From Kappaphycus alvarezii (taxonomy: Eukaryota > Rhodophyta > Florideophyceae > Gigartinales > Solieriaceae), in NCBI GenBank assembly GCA_002205965.3, contig NADL03000657.1:806001-870000 (forward strand): a stretch of DNA of 64,000 bases, written 5' to 3'. The notes below the pieces were generated by a model. The model worked only from the letters and a program-made list of their open reading frames with translations, made no database searches and was not told where the DNA came from. How positions within the stretch are numbered: the stretch's first letter is position 1; every line of letters begins with the position of its first letter. Positions 44,749-58,039 of this stretch are shown piece after piece. The position numbers and the translations under genes were made by a program.

Positions 44749-45090
44749 ATGAAGAAAGCGGAAGAGGGTCAAAATGAAGAAAAGGGGAGAAGTAGAGGAT
44801 CATTGCAGGAATGTAACTGCGCCGGTTCCCCCCGTCATCACATCAACCCTAGCTGTAGCTCTTTCACATGGAAATCTAACTCCCCAACACCAAGCGGGTC
44901 GTCAGAAAAAAAAATTGACAAACTTGCCGACTTGGTCATAGGAAAAGGACAAAGAGAATATGAAGTTAGGAACAATCGATTTGAAGCAGACTGTAGAGCA
45001 TCGAGAGAATATATGTACCTGAGAGGCAGGTTCGTCGACAACGAGGCGGGAGAGGGCAGTAGTACACAAGAAAGGAGAGCGAATTCGTAG
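44749..45090 (+). CDS. Hypothetical hydrophilic protein, 113 codons
   Basis: An ATG-initiated frame with strongly charged composition: KKAEEGQNEEKGRSRGSL, a Ser/Pro-rich middle, then KKIDKLADLVIGKGQREYEV and a helical, charged end (FEADCRASREYMYLRGRF). The charge pattern is more protein-like than the antisense frame of 164 codons (45,332-44,838), which is hydrophobic and low in charge as expected for a shadow. It may be one exon or a transposon accessory protein. There is no paralogue in the window and the family is not recognised. Confidence 0.3.
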   Translation: MKKAEEGQNEEKGRSRGSLQECNCAGSPRHHINPSCSSFTWKSNSPTPSGSSEKKIDKLADLVIGKGQREYEVRNNRFEADCRASREYMYLRGRFVDNEAGEGSSTQERRANS

Positions 45091-45099
45091 GAGAGTCTA

Positions 45100-47650
45100 C
45101 AATTACTCGGCAGTCGAAACTTTTTAAAGATAGGATCAAAAAATACGATCAATATACATAGAAAAAAAATACGTAGATATTTGTGAAGAGAGCAGCCTCG
45201 GTGCATCTGAAGGGAAAAAAGACACCGGAAGGAGAAGTAAAGGTAGACTTTCGTTGACACATTGGGACAACACATTGCCCATAAGTCCCTCGCTTCTAAT
45301 CTCGATGCCGGACTATGTATGGTTAGCATCAATCGCTTCTGCTTAAAAGCTCTACAAAGTTGCGAAAGAAGGGAATATGGAAGTCAAGAAGGAAATTTAA
45401 GATAGCAAGTCGCCACTATAAGATGTGCAGCTTCCGAACGGCGAGCAAAGACCAGCTCGAGGCCGATAGAGCCAGAGTTTAATAACGCTCCGACGCTTGG
45501 GTTGGTCACTTTAGGCCCTCTGACCCCGCTTTCGTGGCAGATCGCGTCCAGTGTGAGTATGAAAATCGTGTAAACTTTGGATGTGATCTGCACCTACATC
45601 TTTCCGGCCGAAAACACCGAAGGAATCTGTCAAACGGAAGAAGTGAGAAGTCCTGATCCTCGCCTCCGTGTTGAAGCGAGTACACCTTCGGAATATTGAG
45701 CTAGCGTATAAATACTGAACTCCTTGAATTATTTAGAGAAAAAGAGAAAAAGAGAAAAAGTCCAAAAAGTACTTTCACAATAGACCGAAACTTATCCATT
45801 CTCCACCGTGCATAACTTGGTGCCATTATGGACAGGGTTAACTGAGAGGGAGGTCGCGGTTAAAGATTGACATATTCCTTTCTTCGCAACTCGCGGCAAA
45901 TATATGAGAACCAATGTGTTTCAATAGCCACACTCCCTGCTGAAAGCATCAAGAGGTCTCAAAAAGAGAAATAAAAAAAGTTGATCACTTCATTGCTTTC
46001 TATTCCTTGGAGTCTCGTCTTGTACGTTGGAGGCCATGATGAGGTTCTAGGACAGGAAGACTTTCTGTTCTTTGGAAGTCTTCTGCGATGAAATTAGAAT
46101 GTTTAGAAGTTTCGCAACGAGGTAAATCCGGGGCATCGCAGCCATGAAAGTTACTTGGTGATCATTCCGGTTGATCTTGTGGGCACCACGAAAGCAAGTC
46201 AAGCGACCAGCTCGCTCGGACGGGAAAACTTTCCAGTTGGTTTTTGGAAACAGTAGTAAAGTTAGAACAAAAGTAAAGGTTTGGCGACACTTTTAATGGT
46301 ATGTTGTTAGCCCCGGTGTTAGGTAGCTAGCATACTTTGATCTGCCCAAATCGAGACCTGATCGAAAAGTAGCCCATCCTTGAGGGGCTAAATATATCCT
46401 GAAGGTACCATAGTCGCACATGTTCGGGAACAAAAGTACAGCACGAACCAAACACAAAAAACTCTTTTGCTCAGATTACCTCATCTCATGATTGCCTTGT
46501 TGCCATAGAATTCCAATTGTAATTTTTCTTACGAACTCTATTTTTCTTAATTACCTTCCAAAAAAGACCAAATGATATCTAGCTTGTGGCCTAAATAAGT
46601 AAACATACCTTTAAACCTCTTGGACATTGCTAAATACCAGAACAACCTAAATTAGATATCTAAATAGATGCCAGAATACTGAAGAATACTTAAACTCAAC
46701 CAGTGAGTAATCGAAAGAAGCTCGTTCTGAAGTGTAGTGCAACAACGAGAATTGAGACTTGACAGCATGAGGGTACAACATTTTTGTTGTTTTACTGTTG
46801 AAAATATATTTTGTATCGGTGCTTAAGGAAATACACTTGTATATTGAGTGCCTATGGGAAATGTTTTCTACGGCATGGTGTTTCTGCGAGTAAAAATTAT
46901 GGTTGGCGGTAAATTTGAGGTCATATCAATAAATCGCAGTGGCTTATGTTTTTCCAAAGTTCGGGGCATGATTAACAGTGAAATTATTATTTAGCAACCG
47001 GTGAGGCCACAAAAGCTCGAGAAGCCTAACCCTTGGATTTCCATCGACTAAATTATTACTTCAGCGCCTCATGATTTGAGTCTATCAATGTCTTATTAAA
47101 TTCCGAGCTATCTCAAATACGAGCGTTTCAGTGCTTTTTGCTCTATATAGTGTATGTAAAATTCTATTTAGGGAGCTTAAAAGGTCATTTTTAAGTTTCT
47201 CACTATTTGAATTCATGTGATTTGAATATTACGAAGATATATGTCAAATGAAACGAAATATATGTTTCAAGATTTTGCAATGATACAGTTTGGGAGAATT
47301 TCCTGGGTATTTAATGTATTTAAGATTTAATTAGTTTTAATCACGCCGTCAGAAGCCGCTTTCATAAGACTTTATTTCCACCCAAACAATGCCTATTCCC
47401 AGATTTAGTTTATTTCGGCTTGGAACGACCGTCTTAACCCAGTCAGTATCAACCAAGTTTACAACGAGATCTCGACACAGATATGTTCATATGCGCTTAA
47501 TACCTCACATTGAGGTGGCATCGTGAGTAAATTATGAACACTGATGCTTTTTTGCAATCAGACAGCTCAAAGCAAATCTCTACTAGTTTTATCTCCACTG
47601 CCACATTGAAAATAGAGAATTAAATTGTGGTTTTTACTCCTACTCTCACT
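45100..47650. other. No supported gene
   Basis: At 45,699-45,765 a gcgtataaatactgaactcc string is followed by three copies of agagaaaa (45,738-45,760), again promoter- or LTR-like. The plus strand from 45.9 to 46.8 kb has short readable pieces without motifs, and 46.8-47.6 kb is AT-rich and featureless. Confidence 0.3.
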
Positions 47651-47721
47651 AGATAGCCCCCAGTGTCGTAGGAAAAGAAATCAAACGGCATCCCTTTGTC
47701 TTCAAACAGATACTTCTCAAA

Positions 47722-47982
47722 ATGCCTTATAGACATTCGTTGCCCGTTCGTACCAATAAAAGAGGGATATTATTCCAAAAACTCACGCTTTCAATGAACT
47801 TCCTGAATTTGGCACGCCATCTTCGCCTTACACATCCAATATTAGCACAACGCACCGACCTCACTTCATCTTCCATAATATTACCTCTTATTAGACGGAG
47901 CACTTGCATAACTTGGAGCACTTCCACTTTTCATGGTTGGGGAGCCTCACAATTATCTAAATCTGGTGCCCTACCACCATAG
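47722..47982 (+). other. Open frame of doubtful coding status, 86 codons
   Basis: ATG at 47,722 opens RHSLPVRTNKRGILFQKL and ends GWGASQLSKSGALPP. It is Leu/Thr/Ser-rich. The antisense frame is equally open (66 codons). No motif on either strand; probably chance or transposon debris. Confidence 0.15.
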
Positions 47983-48139
47983 ACCGGTTAAAGTTTGTTA
48001 CCCGTATTTCACAACAAAACGCATCCGGCCGTCCCCTACTCTTTTTTATTTCATGTTTTGCAAATTGAGAGAAGCAAGAGTAGAAAATCTGAGTTTCGAT
48101 TATTTTATGTTGTTCTCAGACAAAAAGACACCTGCATAA

Positions 48140-51100
48140 TCTTTTCCCCTATTATTTTCCAATAAACAAGATGATCAATATGAACTGAAATGGTCCAAAC
48201 GATTGAATTTTCTTTTAAATTGTAGAGAATCATGAGGCTACAATGAATGAATGAAGGTGAATAAAGACGCTTAGGGTAAACAAACTGCTTTGATTTCCAT
48301 TCATGTTTCTTTTGGACCTAAAATAGTAAAACTCCCTTTTCTAAAATTGTAATCTCTTGACCATACCGATGAGCCCAATAATTGCGTCAATTTATCATAG
48401 CGAAGCGCTCAATGATAAAAAACTATAAAGTAGTCGCAGCTGTACGGGGTTTAATTTCGTTGATGTATCTAAAATTAAGCTCTTCGGCGATTTCAACCCC
48501 CTTTTATGCATTAATATTTCTGTAGGGTAACAAAATGTCACATTTATTTCTGGAACAACAGATAACCAGCCGATCTACAAATACGGAAAGTAGTTACATA
48601 AAAAGGAATGTGTTTAGAAGCAATGAGGTGACTATTGTGATCAATTTTGTGCAGTGAATTGGTGTTTAGTCTGTTATTGCCATCGCCAGAGCAGATAAAA
48701 ATAATTCTTTAGATCCAATTTTTGTTCATTTCCACGCACTGCTACCGAAAGGTACTCTGAATTAGATGAATAGAGTCTTTTCAATTGTCGCCAGCTATTC
48801 GTTCTGGTATTGAGTATTCACCCAAGTGGGCCTGAGGGCTTACAGCATGAACCACTACGATTATAACTTGGACCAGAGATAATAGCAGGTAAGTTGCTCT
48901 GCACAAGAGTCGATTGTAAACATTTCTAAGTTGAACAATAACTGCTTTAAATGACATGAATGATTTTACGACTTCATATGGAATAGCCTTAACCTATGTT
49001 AACATTATTTATACCAAACAGAATACTAACGTCTCAGTATAAATAGCCACCACGATGTTGGTCCTGAGCTTGTACTACAACTTCCGCTTTCGCAGGGATC
49101 TTATTAACCGGAAACTTGGCTTAGAACGAAATAAATTTTCTTGGTTACCCCTCTGACCCCCTGTACACCTCACAATATATTACCGCTCTCGCTGTTCATC
49201 TGTCGTATTTACTCACTCGTGACGCCCTGGACTCTAACATCTGTATTTAATAGCAACTTTATGGAGGTCTTCAATGCAGAAGTATAACCACCAGATAATT
49301 TAATCACCTGTTCTGACTCGCTTCGTGGCTTACTGTTGTCTGATGTAGCTTTCCTTCTGTCTCCAGCTCTTCTCAAGCGAGTCCTCACAGGCCTTGAGCA
49401 TTCCGCGGACACGGGTTAGCTTTATGACCCGGTGAGCCACTACAAAATCCGAGCAATGCTTCCCACTCTACCATTCCAGCTCATCTTTGCATCGAAGATC
49501 GGCCTTACTGCACCGTAAGTTTTGTCAAGGCATAGAAAAAAGTGTATATCTTGTGAGTTTTGGTGAGCTTTTACTGGATTTGTCACCTTCTGGAGGGAAT
49601 GCGTGTTTGGGAAGGAATCATTTCATGTCTAGCTTTGCCCGGTATTTGATTTTTTTTCCTTTTTTGCTCCATTAATATTGGGAAATATTTTTTCTGTTGG
49701 ATACTTTAAATTATATCACACAACTGTTCAGGCCACTCTCTGAAGTCGAACGTGGAAGGAAATTTGGATATATCTGAATAAGAGGGTTTTTTGTCAATTT
49801 TCTGTGCATTTGACTATTGTAAAGTCCAACGTAACAAAAATTCAGGGATTGTACAAGTTTAACGTCACAAGAGGCACATTATTTCTCGACGATATTTACG
49901 AGACATCTCCAATGAAAATAATAAACTTTATTATAAACAATAGTTAATGTCATTTTTAGAGTATTTTTTTGAAAGTTAAATTAATAAAATTTTGATGCTA
50001 TCGAGGCTCTCAGGTGAGCTAGGAGTTGTTACGAAGAAATTGAAAGAAAATATTTCATATAGTAGCATACAAACTACGCAGAGCATTTTTCTGTAATTCT
50101 ATCAATGTAAGATATCTTGTGAGGAATTAATGCGATACTAGTCTCATCGAAAAAATGGAAAAAGTGAAAATGACGATAAACTAAACTTTATAAACAGATA
50201 GTCGAGCTTTTTTCGGTCTGGTCACCTATTTTTTAAAACATTCTTCTTATAATTCAACAGTACATCCGAAAATTCTGCATCAGGCGGAGTAAGTTAATTT
50301 GTTTTGTAAACCTAGGAAATTAAATTTGCATTCTTCAAATTGAAACCGCTATGAATTATATCAAAAGTCACGAGTCTGTAGAAAAAACACTAAATCGCAG
50401 TAAAAATAATGTACCTTGTTTATCTCTTTGAGTAGAATCAACGGGAAAAATTAAAAAAGGGGATTTTTTCTGATTCATTATCAAAGTAATTCTCAATAGC
50501 ACACAGAAAAAATATTTGATGTGTAAAAAAGAATTTTGGTTGATCTCAGTTTTGAAAAAAAAAAAGGGTATATTGTAGAATATTTTTTGTATGTAATTAC
50601 CAGTAATTGTAGACTACTTTCGAAACTAAAGAGCGCTATAGATCCTTGAAAAATATATATTGTATCAGTGTGACTTAGAATATATAGCTGAACTCTATAA
50701 GAAGCGTAACGATTACTAATGTTGCTTTGAGTTTACAGTAATTACTAATACATATTTTTCTGATGACATAGGAAGATATTAAAGTACATCAATATCATTT
50801 TTAATGCTACTCATAAGCGTCTAGTTTAGTACTCTATGGCTTGAAAATAAATCAGTTTGGTCTCCTATAGAGGATGAAGAGGTCTTTGGACCGATTTATT
50901 CCTCCTCCATCTGACCTTAATAATGCTTTATATATTTAGAGGTGAGGGATAGGAACTACATATTTAGTAAATTTATTATAGAGGGTTGTTGAAGAATTAG
51001 TCTTTATTGATGTAATAAAAACTACAGAATTCATCATAGATATATTTCAGACCACCACCATCAATGATTTTATTTAGTATACCGTAACATTATATGGACT

Positions 51101-51400
51101 GTTTCAGAGATCTAGTCTGTGGTGCGGTGTTGCCCGTTTTTTCTGTCTTCTAGCTGGGAAAGAGGCATACAATCATTCCTATAGTTTACTTTCCGAACTA
51201 AAAACTGGTCTTTGTGTTTTTAAATTTTACAATACTGTAAGCTTGACCTGATCTACTTTTCAATCAGCTCAATATATGTAAGACATACCCTCAGATCGTA
51301 CTCCAAATGGGTTTTTTAAACTTATATCGATCGCCTGGTATCACCAGCTGACTGGCCTAGTGGTCGAAAAATTCCTGGTTTCTCCCCGTTATCTGTCGAG
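48140..51400. other. AT-rich, nothing firm
   Basis: A cagtataaatagcc TATA-like string lies at 49,036, followed by moderately GC-rich sequence to 49.65 kb with frames 49,209-49,412 (minus) and 49,487-49,675 (plus, TTG-type start), both without motifs. From 49.7 to 51.3 kb the sequence is extremely AT-rich with poly-A/T runs and no open frames of note. Confidence 0.35.
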
Positions 51401-52850
51401 GTAAAGTTCATTACACATTTTCTTCTCTCATCTCTTTTTCATCTACTGCATCTGTACTCACTCTTACTCTCTCATCCTCTCACTCTTTTAACTTCTTCCG
51501 CTTGCTTCCTCTCTTCGCTCCCTCCATCAGGTTATGGATCCAAGCAGCTGTTACTGCTCCGGGAGTTCTATGCTGGGTCTCAATAGCACTGTCGGCAAAT
51601 ACCTATTGGCTAAATTTCAAGGAGAGTGGGAGAGAGAAACACACTTCTCGCTGAAAAAATTCCAACAATTAAAACTTACTTTTGGTTTGAACGTGATCTC
51701 TACCCTTTTTTGGATTATCTAATCACATCTAATCATTTCTTTACGGCATTCCTATCAATTTTCGTCTCTGCACTACCTTAGTCGGTTGTATTTGTGGCCC
51801 GGTTTCGTTATATATCTATGCATCACAGAAAACAGCTCATCTTGCGGCCTGGCTTCTCCGTCTCATTTCTTAATGATCCGCATCTGTGTTATAGACCTCG
51901 TTTTTTACCTGCATTAGGCGCTGTCTTACAACAGTAACTCTAAACTATCTTTCAGTTTGGTTCGCTATGCCTAGACGTTCTAATACCTCTGATCCCGCCT
52001 AACTTCGCAACTACTGCCTTCAGATACCATATGTCGTTCCCTATTTCGTCGCGGCATCGATATCTTCTTGGAAAATCCCGATGTTCGCAAGCTTCGTTTC
52101 GAGTCTCAGGAATAATCTCGCCCCAATTTTCGCTTTATCGACAGCTAGGACGTCGAGTCGGGCGGCAAGAATACTTACGTCGCTTTTACCGCTACCACTA
52201 CAGGCGATGTTATTATTCCTCTTTCTCCTCCTAAAAAAAAAAAATGCATCCCCATACGCTCGCTATTGGTAGGAAGGAGGCTAATCCGGGAAATATGTCG
52301 AAGAAGCCGGTATAAATTCCCTTGAAGATTCTTTTCATGTCTCCCTGCCGCATCACGAAGCCAAAAGATCGAAAGGAGTAGATTACCAAAATGGTATCAA
52401 CTGCTCAAATAGTATGTTTGTCTCACCTACTGTAGACTTGGCTGCCTTTCTTAAGTCTCTATTATTCCCTAGTACTCCTTATACTTCAAAGGTTCCTATA
52501 TGTCCAAGGAGCGCCATCTCTCTCTCCGTCGACCCACTTTTTCGGGCTCCTTTTCCTCTTAAATATGTCTCTCATACTCCAGATATTTATGTGCTAATCT
52601 CCGAGTCGGATTATTTCTTTATCACTTGCAATTTTTCTGTGGGCACAACGTATCCGAATAAAATCAGCTCGGGTAACACGTGTGTGAAGAGAAGTGCCAA
52701 GTACAGGTCGAATTGAAAGCAATCACTTCTGGTTCTGCTTTCTGTAATCGACTGTTACAGATATTGCATGGTGGCGACAACACGTCAGTCTTAGAAATAA
52801 GTGAAACGTATCATCGTAGCTGTGCATTTTCTTTGGATTTCATCATTTAT
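51400..52850 (+). other. Pyrimidine-rich tract and unidentified coding-like fragments 5' of a Copia relic
   Basis: 51,420-51,530 is a CT-rich tract (tcttctctcatctc...). Coding-like pieces on the plus strand include MDPSSCYCSGSSMLGLNS at 51,534 and, in another frame near 52,023, DTICRSLFRRGIDIFLENPD then VRKLRFESQE. The 100-codon frame 52,414-52,716 is hydrophobic and Ser-rich. Because Copia gag and pol follow in the same orientation, this may be its leader or LTR region, but no LTR pair was identified. Confidence 0.25.
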
Positions 52851-52879
52851 TTATCCCTCTGCTTAATTAATTCATAAAT

Positions 52880-55800
52880 TTTCCTGCACTTCTTACTGCA
52901 AGAATCGAAAAACTCGGCTGTGATATCATTCACATCTGGAAGAAAACAATACAACCCCTACTTTCTCTCCGAGAATTTGACGGCTGTCTTACTGAGGATC
53001 CACCAGAATCTTCGTTAATATCGTATGTTCTCTGGAAGAAGACATAATACAAGACCAAGATGAAAGTCGTGTTCACTCTCTCTGACTTTCATGCCAAAGT
53101 CATGTGCTCTTCTAACTGTGATATCTTTTAGAAGCATATACCTCTCAAAACACACGCTGCAAGGCGTCGATTTTATACCACTTATACCAAACTTAGTGAC
53201 AAATAATTTCTTTCCCTGCCCGAACCTGCAAGCTGGCCACCATTTTCAAGTCGATGTCCGTACACATCGAGGACAGAGAAATGGAAGATCACTCCGATAG
53301 TCTTATCCTGTCACTCAACACTGGGCACATCAATGAAGACAAGTCATTCTTCCATTCCGATCGAAGTGGAGCATCCAAGAAGAAGAGCTCCATGCATAAC
53401 AAAAACAGGACATGTTGTGCGTTATGAAGTACGCGGACGTCCTTTGAGGAAAACATCTTAGACTCAAGCAAGACTACTGACCTGAAATACATAATTGCTG
53501 TAAAAAGCACTGTGATAGCAGTCGTTGCTTCAAAGCGCTCCAGTTGGCTAGCCAGCGCGGGCTTACTGGAACAGAAGCAGAACGGGAGAAGGCATGTTGG
53601 TTTCCGAAGCTTCCCTTGAGAAAGATGAAGATGTATTCCATATCTGCTCGGTGTATCAAATCATCTATGCAAAGACAGGATTTTTGATTATGGGAACGAT
53701 TTGATGTCATCTAAATTCAACGACAATAACCCTGTAGATTAAGAAAATCAGCCTTTGCATCTCCAAATCATCAATAAGAACAATTTTCGTTACAAAAAAC
53801 TGGGACCGTCATATCCTAGTTGGTAATTGGGTGATCCAATATGGTTTTATGTCCCATGTAACACAAGATTGTACTGCGTTTGTCAGATATCCTCCCTCAT
53901 GTATATTTGACATACCTTATGACGGTTCCAAATCAGCTCTAAACTTGGAGCAGATTCTACAGCGCCAATCAAAATATTAGGTGGTATTACCTCAACTCTT
54001 CACCATACAGTGCCTGTTGAAGCGAATACTTAACGTTACTACGTTTCGTGAGTAGCTGATATCGGTGTCTTCTGCGGCTAGCTGGGGCTTTATTTTAGTA
54101 TTTAGTAATCTTTAACTGCGACTGACACGCTCTTACTAAGAAGACTGATGGCTCAGCAGTTTCGACTGGGACTCTTAATAATGTTTAGTATATATTATAT
54201 TCCTGACCAAGAGCAGCATACTCTGCTGCCTCACAAACTTCCTTGATTATTTCGTTTCAAAATTTTTATTTTATATTAATTCTTATTGAGGATAGTTCAC
54301 ATCAGGACAGATTGCTAATCATTGTCAAGTAATTTGCGATAAGTTCAACAATTAGTAACTTGCTAAATCTAATCATGCACCAATCCGGAAGTTGAGAGAA
54401 AGAAATAACACTAAGCACCTTCAGATATTTCTGTCAGACATTCTCGGACCTCCTGAACGCCATTCTCTACCTGGTGCGCGGCGATGTGTGTCTGTTATCG
54501 ATTTTACTCAAAATCAGCAGTAGATCACCCATTTGCTCACAAGTCAAATTTCATTGAGTGTGCTAAGATATATAAGATCTTTGCAGAAAAAACCACTACA
54601 GATTCCCTTGAAAATCGTTGTATGTAAACATTTCTCAACACTACATTCTCTGCCGAGACAAATCATTCTGCAATGTCAATTGCAGGTAGTAATGGCAGAA
54701 AATAACTTTCCATAGAATTAAAAAACCATATTGGGAAACAGTTACTACTCATCATCAGCTCAGTGCTCCCCAAAAAAGTCAATAAAAGGAACACCAGAAA
54801 GAATGAGCAGTATTCTGCTCATTCTAATCTGATCAATGCTGTATTAAAATCCACTCCAAGAGTTATTGTCGGGCAAGAGCTCTTTCCACCGTCGTATACG
54901 TACTCTATCTTGCTACTTTAACATTTATACCGCTTCAAAACTTTCCTCTTCAACTCTTTAATAGAATTATTTCAGTTTACATATCACTTGCGAATGTTCG
55001 GAACAAAATACTGGTACGCTATGTCAAAGAAAAATATAAAAAAACTGGATACAGAGTCTAAGAAAGGTATTGTGACTGGCTTTTTTCTCAAAAAAACGTT
55101 CGTAAGCTTTGAAATAAATCTACTGGAAAAACAGTTTTGTCACGTTACGCTACCTGCGATGTATCTTTAAGTTGTTCCTAGTATCAGGAAAATTAAAATG
55201 CTATCGAAGCGTATCCACAGAATCATGACTACTCCCCTGAAAGCGATCAGACTTCAAAAGATCAATCGAGATACTAACAGTCGCAGATTTCACGAAATGA
55301 GTACCTGTCTTCTTTACTTGAAGATTAAAACCCGGTTTGCACAATTTTTGCGTTGCTAACATTGTCCACTGTCAATCATTTCGATTTGTAAAGAGTCTTG
55401 GCGACCTTTTCGTCAATAAAAGCAACGAAGATTTATTGCTCACTGCAAGGGCCGCTGAAGTTCTGAATAATATTTTTGCATCTGACGAGGAAGCTCCATC
55501 TGAAAACATTGACTTTTGAGTTCCCAAAAATACAAAAAACTTTCATAAGATAAAATGGAGCATTCGAGCTTGTTCCACGGAAGTCAGGTATGTATTTCAT
55601 CTGTAACGGATGCGTATTACAAGTCATATCAGACATCCATCTCAAAGGGTCCTTGTCGTGAAAGGACTGTGATAATTTTCAGGCCTCGTTTTCAATTAAA
55701 TCTATGCTTGCTGTGTGTCTACTTATGGTCTATTTTTTTACTTGGAAAAATCCTCGATTTTGAATGAGACCAAATGGGAGCTGCCACTGACTTACTGCGG

Positions 55801-55900
55801 ATAGTTGGAAGATGAAATATTCCCGAAAGTTCAATCTTTTCCTTGCCACTTAAGACGACTCGCCCTCTTTTGAAGAATTTACAAGTTATTTACTGTCTCA
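52880..55900 (+). pseudogene. Copia gag-pol relic: gag, protease, integrase
   Basis: Gag-like reading at 52,905-53,130 (ARIEKLGCDIIHIWKK, then KVVFTLSDFHAKVM). At about 53,820-53,885 a protease relic NWVIQYGFMSHVTQDCTAF corresponds to W(I/V)IDSGxxxHxTxDxxxF, with Asp-Ser replaced by Gln-Tyr. Integrase tail at 54,988-55,165: MFGTKYWYAMSKKNIKKLD then ESKKGIVTGF, the LRxFGCxxYVxxxKxxRxKLDxKSxxGIFVGY block. After 55,200 only scattered RT-linker remnants remain. The frame at 54,533-54,715 holds the integrase middle, out of frame. All parts carry stops. Confidence 0.75.
54800..54825. repeat. 11-bp hairpin, 4-nt loop, inside the Copia relic
   Basis: agaatgagcag (54,800-54,810) and ctgctcattct (54,815-54,825) are perfectly complementary around TATT. 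It contains GAGCA/TGCTC, and a similar atgctcatt core occurs in the 9.95-kb hairpin. Confidence 0.85.
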
Positions 55901-57890
55901 AATAGATTCCGCCCCAATCCTAAGCCGGAACTCATGAAAATTTAATAATGATGCTTCATTTTACTTGCAACTTACATTAAATTTCTCTATTCGGCTCTAA
56001 GAATTGTTCTTCACATTATGTATGTTTTTTGAAAGAGAATAAACTCTGGATTGAATAAAGTGATCGAAAGATCTGGAAACCCTCGAAAAGACTTGACATC
56101 TCGGCTTAGAACGAAGAACCTCAGCTCTATTTAAAGAATTCTTTCGAGTCTAAGCTTTTAATATGTGTTTCAGAAAGTAAATTATTCCTCCTTAAGCGCT
56201 TTATACTGAGAAGATACCTGATAAACTCAAGACGACCGAATCAAAGCCTATCTATATTCCTAGGATCTCATGGGTAAAAGTAATGTAAATGTAGATGATA
56301 GTTAGATTCCGTCATCGACACCGTTTCATTTATTAACTATAACACTCATGTTTCTTATGTCACATACTTGTTCCATATTGGCTCTGCACTTGAAAAGCTT
56401 TAACATCTCCGTAGAAAGCCTCCCTTGAGCAGCCATATAGCTTTGAAGTGAGCATATTGCCATCCTAAAGAAGCTTTCTACCTGTCAATAGCTAAAAACC
56501 CTCTTGCTCTCCATCATCGTCGAATACAGCGATTTCAATTGAGCTGACTACCAGCTGACTCGAGGATAAACCTAAAGTTTTGTGTTTATCATGCCTGGAG
56601 AGCCGATTATATGGTCTTCCAAGAAATGAAGATAGTCAGCTCTGTATTCATGTGAAGCATACTATATTTTTCTTTGTAATGCTTTTTAAAAGGATATTTG
56701 GTGGCCCATTTCAATTTTTGAGATATTGGGTGCAAACAGCACGTCTCCGAAACCGATCCTGGGTGGCAGATCCGGATCGATCAGCTTTATTCAAAATCAA
56801 TATATCAGCGATTTATACATGCACATTGAAACTCGCTTTCACTTGTTTCACAAGTTCAATCTAAAATATCGATACATACAAAGTGGCATATAGGTTTTCA
56901 AACGAAAAAAAAGGCGTAACATGGAAACCGGAAGCCTGTCGGGAGTCAAATATCATGAGAGATAAATTTAAATGAAGGCCGGAGGAATGGAGAATATTAT
57001 ACACTGAATTTAAGTAATAAAAGCCTATCAAAAACAATATTCGAAGCAAGAGAAATAGAGATTGGCTTCCTGGCAAGAACATCATTCGATTTTTTACCGC
57101 GCAATCCTAAAATATTACTTAATGAAGAATAGCATAATTTAGGAACTATTACCTACTCTCATAACAGAAAAACTAGATTAACGATAATGGGGGCCACTTT
57201 ATATGACTTTAAAGGACTCTGTATATATTAATGAATTTATAAGCTTCGAAAATAAGAAATCAAACTTTAATATTCGGTCATTCCAAACGTCGTACTAATA
57301 ATTGGTATCTGCGTCGTTGATGTGTCATAGATATAAAAAAGCTGAAAGAAACTGCGGAGCCAACCTCGGGGAAGCCCACCGTTTTTTATTTTATTAAACG
57401 CAGGAAATAAAGTAAGGTACAGAAACTTACACAAGTCAATTTTGTCTCGGACTTCATCAAAAACATTTTGCGTATAAATCACTACTTTTTGGAGGTATTT
57501 TGTGCGCTGAATTACCGTAGAAGGTCAATTTGGAAAGATCGAGTACTCATTGCTATACGCCTTCTATTGATCAGAAATAATCTGCTACTTTCAAGCCCTC
57601 TTAATGGACTGATCAACGCTGCCTTACGTAGGGCCTCGTATTGCTAGGATCCCCGAGCCTTCTTAATTACCTGATCTCCTGTATAACTTTCTACACATGA
57701 GGCAAAGTTTTGAATTGATCATTTGTGGTGTAGGTAACAGAGGTAGTGCAATGTATGCTTTTTTCTATTAGTTATTCTTGACCAGATTGACACCCATTCC
57801 CAGCTTCTTTAGGAGTAAAAGGGGGAGTTCACTAATGTCCGGAAAAACATATCACATATGAACTAATGCTGTTATGTTCTTCTTAAAAAA
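55900..57890. other. No supported gene
   Basis: Frames at 56,580-56,864 (plus), 56,861-57,085 and 57,267-57,482 (minus) are short, hydrophobic or mixed, and show no motif or similarity to other parts of the window. Confidence 0.35.
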
Positions 57891-57895
57891 CTTAA

Positions 57896-58033
57896 TCAGA
57901 GAGAGTCAGCTATTGCGTAGATGTTCCTGTGCCAATTGAATTATTTGAGAGAATATATGGCACGCTAGACCGTCTAGAGCAAGAATTGAAGTCAGTATGG
58001 AGCTTTTTATTGACAATTTTGCAGCTGTTTTAA
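57896..58033 (+). other. Short coding-like stretch, unidentified
   Basis: A 45-codon open stretch without ATG reads CVDVPVPIELFERIYGTLDR then LEQELKSVWSFLLTIL, an amphipathic helix pattern. Another frame remains open just after (IDNFAAVLITTGRIVSVL). It is probably a relic of a longer gene; the family is not recognised. Confidence 0.2.
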
Positions 58034-58039
58034 TAACAA

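Noticed and set aside
44838..45332. 164-codon minus-strand open frame
   Set aside because: Low-charge, Leu/Ser/Phe-rich composition expected for an antisense shadow of the charged plus-strand frame.
51345..51415. A-box-like TGGCCTAGTGG suggesting a tRNA or tRNA-derived SINE
   Set aside because: No B box with GGTTCGANNCC at the proper spacing, and no cloverleaf can be drawn.
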